A stretch of DNA of 64,000 nt from Arctopsyche grandis (taxonomy: Eukaryota; Arthropoda; Insecta; Trichoptera; Hydropsychidae). The notes beneath the pieces are model-generated. The model was not told where the DNA came from and searched no databases. It saw only the letters and a program-made list of their open reading frames with translations. Made by a program: the position numbers and the translations under genes. Where the stretch lies: NCBI RefSeq assembly GCF_051622035.1, contig NC_135364.1, forward strand, positions 16,925,001 through 16,989,000, read 5' to 3'. Below are positions 58,971 through 64,000 of the stretch, piece after piece (within the stretch, counting starts at the first letter, position 1; each line of letters starts with the position of its first letter).

Positions 58971-61931
58971 TTAATATTTTGAGGATTTTTGTTTGATGAC
59001 CGCCTGCACGCACTTAGCCATTGTGGGGGAAGCTCTACTGATAGAATCTGTCATGAAGAAATCTTCTAGAGACTTCTGCTGCACATTCAACTGTCCAGAA
59101 ATTGTTTTCGAAATAGCCTGCACATACACAGATAACATATGTAATTTTAATGTAAACAAATACCTATCAAACAAATAATACCACACATTTAACATACCTC
59201 AGACAGTTTTAAAGATTGGACAAAGAAATTATTTTCTTCACGGTTGCCATATTGTACCAAAGACGGGCACACTTCACTCAATCGATCTCGAACTTCATTT
59301 AAATTATCATATGGCAATGGTTTGCCAATTACCTCCGACAAAGCTCTAATATCAAATAAAAAATACATACATATATCAAAATATTAGATAAAAGTCAACA
59401 ACCGCATGTATAATATATACATATATGTAAATACCGAATAATTTTCCAATCTTCGCGCGCTTTTCCTGGTGGTGTTACAGCTACGAAAGTTTGTTGAGCA
59501 CGACCCTCAGCATTTACGTAAGTTGCTTGCTTTTCAGTATAGGCAGCTCCCGGTAAAACTATATCGGCTATTTCAGCACCTTTATCACCATGATGACCTT
59601 GATAGATAACAGTACAGTCTGCTGGAAGATCTTCCCTAGTAATGGCACCCTCGTCAGCCCCAAGTAAGAAAACCAATTGAGGTTTTGCTTCACGTATTGC
59701 TGCTACTCCTGGAGTCCATCCAGCATCTAATGCTGCAGCTTGTGATGCAACACGTTGCAAAACGTTCAAAACCTTAAAATACATTTATGTAAAAACCGAT
59801 TCTGAATCTTTATTTCAATTACTTGTCTTAATAAAAAAATTACCTTCCAAGATTGGTCTTCAAGTCCTGATTGAATTCGAGACGCTAAAGTTTGCAAATT
59901 GGCTAATACAGCTGATCCATCGCCTCGTTGTACTTGATCGACTCCCAAAATTATAACTGAAAAAAATTTAATGATGAAATAAAATAATTGAATCAATATT
60001 GAAATTATAAACTTAAGTAAAATTAAAATACCAGGTCGTTTAGCCGATTGAAGTTTCTTAAAGAATTCTCCTCTTCCCGCGGCTAATTCGGCCAAAACAT
60101 TAGCATCTTCGCCTAAATGCTAAAACAACACGATACTTAATACATAAAATAATTGTATTTAAAATTTAATTATATTATTTAAGTACCATATAATCATATG
60201 TGAGGTCAATTTTGGGACCGACATAAGCAATGTCACATTCCTTATGAATATAAGCTTTACGAATTCTCGAATTGAGCAATGGAGCTTCGTACCTCGGATT
60301 AGTGCCTATTAATAAAACTAAATCTGCATTCTCAACGTCTGAAAAAATTAATTAAAATATTAAATAAAAATATTCGAATACAAGAATGTAAAATAATCAA
60401 AAAAACCGCTTACTTACCGGCAATTTTAGTATTCAATAGATACGAAGAGCGCAAGTCAGTGCCGGATCCTTCCTGGGGGAATATTTGTTCCGTACAACAC
60501 AACTCGGAGCCTACACTGTTCAAAAGATCTTTCAATGCTACTAAAGCTTCAGCATCGACCAATCCACCGGCGACGGCAGCCAACTTATTTGGTGAGCAGG
60601 ATTTCATAGCACGAGCGGTCGCCACTAAAGCATCCTCCCAATCACAAGGTGTTAAATTTCCGGAATGATCTTTAACCATAGGTGTAACCAATCGTTGTCG
60701 TTTCAATCCATCGCAGGCAAAACGAGATTTATCAGAAAGCCATTCTTCATTAATTTCCTGTAAAATATTACTAACATATTATAATATTATTAAAAATAAT
60801 TCAAACATGTACTCTATTCAAATGTTCAAACCTCATTAGTTCTCGGCAAAATTCTCAAAACCTCACCCGTCCTTGTGGCCACTACTATGTTGCTTCCGAG
60901 AGGATCAAGGACATCTATAGAGTCAACCTTGCGAGTTTCCCACGGACGAGCTGTAAAGCTATAAGGCTTGGACGTTAATGCTCCGACTGGGCACAAATCA
61001 ATTATATTTCCCGACAACTCGGACAAAAACATTTTTTCAACATATGTTCCGACCTGCAATGTAACAATTTATTGTATAATTTCAATCAAGTAATCAACGA
61101 ATATATGTAGAAATAACAATAAATTAACCAGCATATCTGTTCCTCTGCCGGTTGTACCAAAATCGTCTATGCCAGCGACTTCGGAAGCGAATCTAATACA
61201 ACGTGTGCAATGAATGCAACGTGTCATGATTGTTTTAACTAAAGGTCCTATGTCTTTATCTTCAACGGCGCTAAAATATAAAAATATATATATAAAACAT
61301 TAATTGTTTAATATTGAATTTTTGAAGTGAAATGTATGAAATTCACCGTTTTCCAGAGAAATTAATATCGGCAAAACGGCTTCGATCCGATCCGAAAGCC
61401 ATAGATTGATCTTGGAGATCGCATTCCCCACCTTGATCGCAAATTGGGCAATCCAATGGATGATTCACCAGCAAGAATTCCATGACACCTTCTCTGGCTT
61501 TGCGAGTCATGTCTGAATTGGTTTTGATTCTCCAACCCTTCATTACGGGCATAGCACAAGCGGCTACAGGCTTAGGTGATTTTTCCACTTCCACCAAACA
61601 CATCCTGCAGTTTCCGGCGACGGCGAGACGTTCATGATAACAGAATCGGGGAATTTCAATACCGACTTGAGCTGCAGCCTAAAAACAGTTTTAAACTTGA
61701 TAATTTTCATACATACATATATAATTTAGGATGATGAGAAGTACTTGCTTGTAAAACTGTTGTGCCTGGCAAGACTAGGACAGGCTTATCATCGATGAAT
61801 ACTTCGATCTTTTCGGGTGCTTTGTCTGCTAAGCCTTTGCACAATACGCTGCATGGTCCCAATCGTGATGTTGATGTAGTCGACGAAAGGGACGGCAACG
61901 ACAGTGCCCTCGTAAGAGTGACACGAAACAT
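58971..61931 (-). CDS. NDUFS1: NADH-ubiquinone oxidoreductase 75 kDa subunit, mitochondrial
   Basis: Eleven minus-strand coding exons join in phase to 734 aa (human 727): 61931-61749, 61678-61347, 61270-61129, 61053-60832, 60757-60418, 60338-60187, 60119-60032, 59956-59844, 59772-59435, 59345-59198, 59117-58971. It is the iron-sulfur core subunit of the complex I peripheral arm, passing electrons from NADH toward ubiquinone. Order: mitochondrial presequence (~1-38); ferredoxin-like 2Fe-2S domain with C74, C85, C88, C102 (cluster N1b); H134, C138, C141, C147 (N5); C190, C193, C196, C240 (N4); then the molybdopterin-oxidoreductase-like fold, with [20 protein letters not shown] and [22 protein letters not shown]. 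The C-terminus has [18 protein letters not shown]. All cluster ligands are present, so the gene looks functional. Intron 1 has a GC donor (GCAAGT); the other nine are GT-AG. Confidence 0.97.
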
Positions 61932-62083
61932 TATTTCTAAAATGCATAAATGAAAATCAAATAACAGTAAAATATGTACATATTATATACTATGCAAAAT
62001 AAAAGCTTAATATTGTCGACAAATTAAAAGTAGTCATTAAATGTTATTTACAGTATAAATAACAATGTACTGTGACTCACCAT
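61932..62083 (-). promoter_or_regulatory. Possible NDUFS1 5' UTR intron
   Basis: On the minus strand a donor GGTGAGTCACAG at 62080 and an acceptor GCATTTTAG just 5 nt before the start codon would remove about 140 nt. If spliced this way, an upstream ATG at the exon edge would create the mini-frame ATG AAA TAA overlapping the true start (TAATG). This is inferred only from splice-like signals. Confidence 0.35.
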
Positions 62084-62986
62084 TTTTAAATTAAGTTAAT
62101 TTTTCTATTTAAAAAGAAAAATTCAGTATGATAAAATTAGATATATATGTACATACATGTCAAAACACTATTCACGTAATACGGTTCCAATATATTCACT
62201 TACAGTAAACACAAATATATTATCAAATACCATTATTTTATATATTTTGACGTAGAAACATGTTGAAGAGGCCTTCGCTTAGTATTGGATGGTGTAACTT
62301 TCAACGAAAAATTATTACTCGCAGAAGGTTCTACGTGCTATATTTTAGAAAATTGCAAAAATTTTAAATATTGTAAACTTTATTTAGTTAAATAGCAATA
62401 AACAGCAACGGATCACATAAACATTGAGGTTACGTTTATCCTTATAAACTGCAACAACTTGAAATCAATAAAAAAAAAATCCACACGAAATAAAAATATG
62501 CAAACGACTTTCGATTAAAAACAATCAATAATATTTTTCATGAGCTTTCAGTGACGCAGTTGACATTAGCAAAGTGTAAATGTCAATAATTGAACCAGGT
62601 TAGGTAACCGATGGGGGGGCGCAGGGGGCCGAGGGGTGGCCGGTTGCGGGGGGGGAGAACGGAGAGAAGAAGAGTGCAACTTGCCTGAAATCAGGAGTCA
62701 CCGACAGCTGATATTACGTAAGGGACCTTTTCGAGCTCCGCCACCGACGTTGACAACTCCGACACCCCCACCACACGATCCCGATTTCGACCATCAAATT
62801 ATTTGCAAACAAAACACTAGAAATCGGCCATTAATCGATTTGCACAAATATTTATGAATCTCTGAACAAAATGAAATGATCCTTGTTATACCATCTAAGT
62901 TGAGTCATTTTTTTTATATTATATATCTTTATGCCCGCTTTCGACGTTGGTTCCTCCACTCCACTATTTAAATTTTAGCGAAGTTT
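62084..62986. other. Upstream region of NDUFS1, with a GC-rich patch
   Basis: 62595-62770 is GC-rich with G8 and G7 runs in AT-rich DNA; a 73-codon plus frame there (Pro-rich) has no recognised domain. It could be a promoter-proximal or divergent-gene 5' region. No exon is assigned. Confidence 0.4.
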
Positions 62987-63187
62987 TAAGGTCTGTTCAT
63001 ACATATCCAGCACGACCCGTATCCTGCAGGTGTCATGCAAGTGCGGATAGTATTCTTTGGTACATTGTATGTACGTATTCATACTCCATTCGCGCATGCG
63101 TATTTACGCATTCATACGCGTCCATATAGAATGTACTAAAGAATACTGCCCGTACTTGCAGGATTCGGGTTGTGCTGGATAGGTATG
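62987..63187. mobile_element. Foldback element, AAGGT family (copy 3)
   Basis: The left part runs TAAGGTCTGTTCATACATAT then CCAGCACGACCCGTATCCTG, with AGTATTCTTTGGTACATT. It is mirrored by the right part AATGTACTAAAGAATACT.. to GGTTGTGCTGGAT. The arms are about 60 bp, with a 13-bp insertion in the left one. The end AAGGTCTGTT..ATCCAGCAC resembles the ends of copies 9049-9473 and 33705-34218. The right terminus is lost. Confidence 0.65.
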
Positions 63188-63188
63188 C

Positions 63189-64000
63189 AGTGGCGGACTG
63201 GCCATACAAGCGTACATGCCCGATGGCATGTGGGCCCCACTATCCGTTAGAAAATATGGGCCCTCAGTAAAATTAAATAACTTTTTAATTTAACTATTTC
63301 ACGTGTGTAATAGTTTGGGTATTTCAACAAAACAAATTTCTTACGATATACACAAACAACTAATGCCTGCTTTAACAGCCCAAGGATCGGTTAACTTTTT
63401 TTATTAGGCTCGAAATGTAAGTTTCAACATTTGCGTGGGCCCTTTTACCGGGCCCATTTCCAACCTCAATATTATGCATATACCAATACCTATGTAACAA
63501 CTACCTACTGAAATAAAAATGGGAATAAACAAATTTCCCTGAATAATATAAACTGAATTGCTTAACCTTTCCTTACCGGTGATAGAAACATAGTCGACAT
63601 TTACTCTAATTGTGTGAATATCTCTGTAAATATACTAAATACAGAGTTCATATTTTGGGTATTCCTCAGCAATACATTAATGTATTAGATAGAATTATTA
63701 TAATATACACGTATTTATCTGACGCAACAGAAAAAAATATTTTATCGAAGAATCGGGCATAATGCACAAATGCAGTGTGTGTTATTACGTTTTTTCCTTC
63801 AGTCGTGTCCCATTCTCGGTGCGCGCGTGTTGTTTTTTCGTTTCGGAGCTTTTTTGTACCGTGTGGACCAGCACTTTATTTGTGTTTCTTGATTATTATA
63901 TAGTAAATACGGTAATAATTATTTAATGTTATTTTTTTTTAATTTGCTATGCTACATTGTATATTATATTTATATTTTCAAAGACAATTTTAATTTTAGA
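63189..64000. other. Intergenic, begins with a hAT-like CAGTGGCGGACTGG motif
   Basis: CAGTGGCGGACTGGCCATAC at 63189 and paired GGGCCC motifs (63234, 63250, 63437, 63451) resemble a hAT MITE, but no matching right end or target duplication was found. The remainder is AT-rich and gene-free. Confidence 0.4.

Noticed and set aside
63189-63480. hAT MITE starting CAGTGGCGGACTGG
   Set aside because: A left-end motif and GGGCCC pairs only; the right end and duplication could not be located.

Overview
This window is AT-rich nuclear DNA from an insect. It has spliced genes with short GT-AG introns, nuclear-encoded complex I subunits, Pol III genes (four tRNAs, one 5S rRNA) and many insect-type transposable elements (hAT, mariner-like, R1-clade and RTE-like LINEs, a tRNA-derived SINE, several MITE families). 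The order cannot be fixed from sequence alone. Short palindromic motifs of the type TACATATGTA / ACATACATATGTATGT occur dozens of times. Layout: 1-19.5 kb is gene-poor and holds two tRNA genes (Gly-TCC, Asp-GTC), a TA-flanked MITE, other MITEs, RTE-like LINE remnants and a SINE. 19.5-28.1 kb carries five minus-strand exons of a pancreatic-type lipase. The exon with the catalytic His and the signal-peptide exon were not found. Its longest visible intron contains a plus-strand tRNA-Gly-GCC, a minus-strand 5S rRNA gene and a tandem repeat interrupted by a hAT MITE; a minus-strand tRNA-Glu lies just upstream. 30-37 kb is mobile-element debris. 38.3-44.4 kb holds six plus-strand exons of a RING-HC protein with a Ser/Gly-rich middle and a Lys/Glu-rich tail; a mariner relic and another probable MITE sit in its introns. 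46.2-47.8 kb is the complete minus-strand NDUFB5 gene (3 coding exons). 48.0-58.5 kb is an internally deleted R1-clade LINE split by a 9.18 kb hAT element. The hAT has an 8-bp target duplication, matching ends and an uninterrupted transposase ORF. 59.0-61.9 kb is the complete minus-strand NDUFS1 gene (11 coding exons, 734 codons plus stop), and 62-64 kb is intergenic with a foldback element. Functionally, NDUFS1 and NDUFB5 are both mitochondrial complex I subunits (peripheral arm iron-sulfur subunit and membrane-arm accessory subunit). They lie about 11 kb apart on the same strand, and the transposon block separates them. The most unusual structure is the hAT element itself. Between its left end and its transposase lies a palindrome with ~2.45 kb arms that look almost identical where compared. 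The arms differ by unrelated filler segments at one place. The 1.55 kb spacer contains a long (TA)n tract, a small terminal-inverted-repeat element with 21-bp tandem units, and a further inner inverted repeat.
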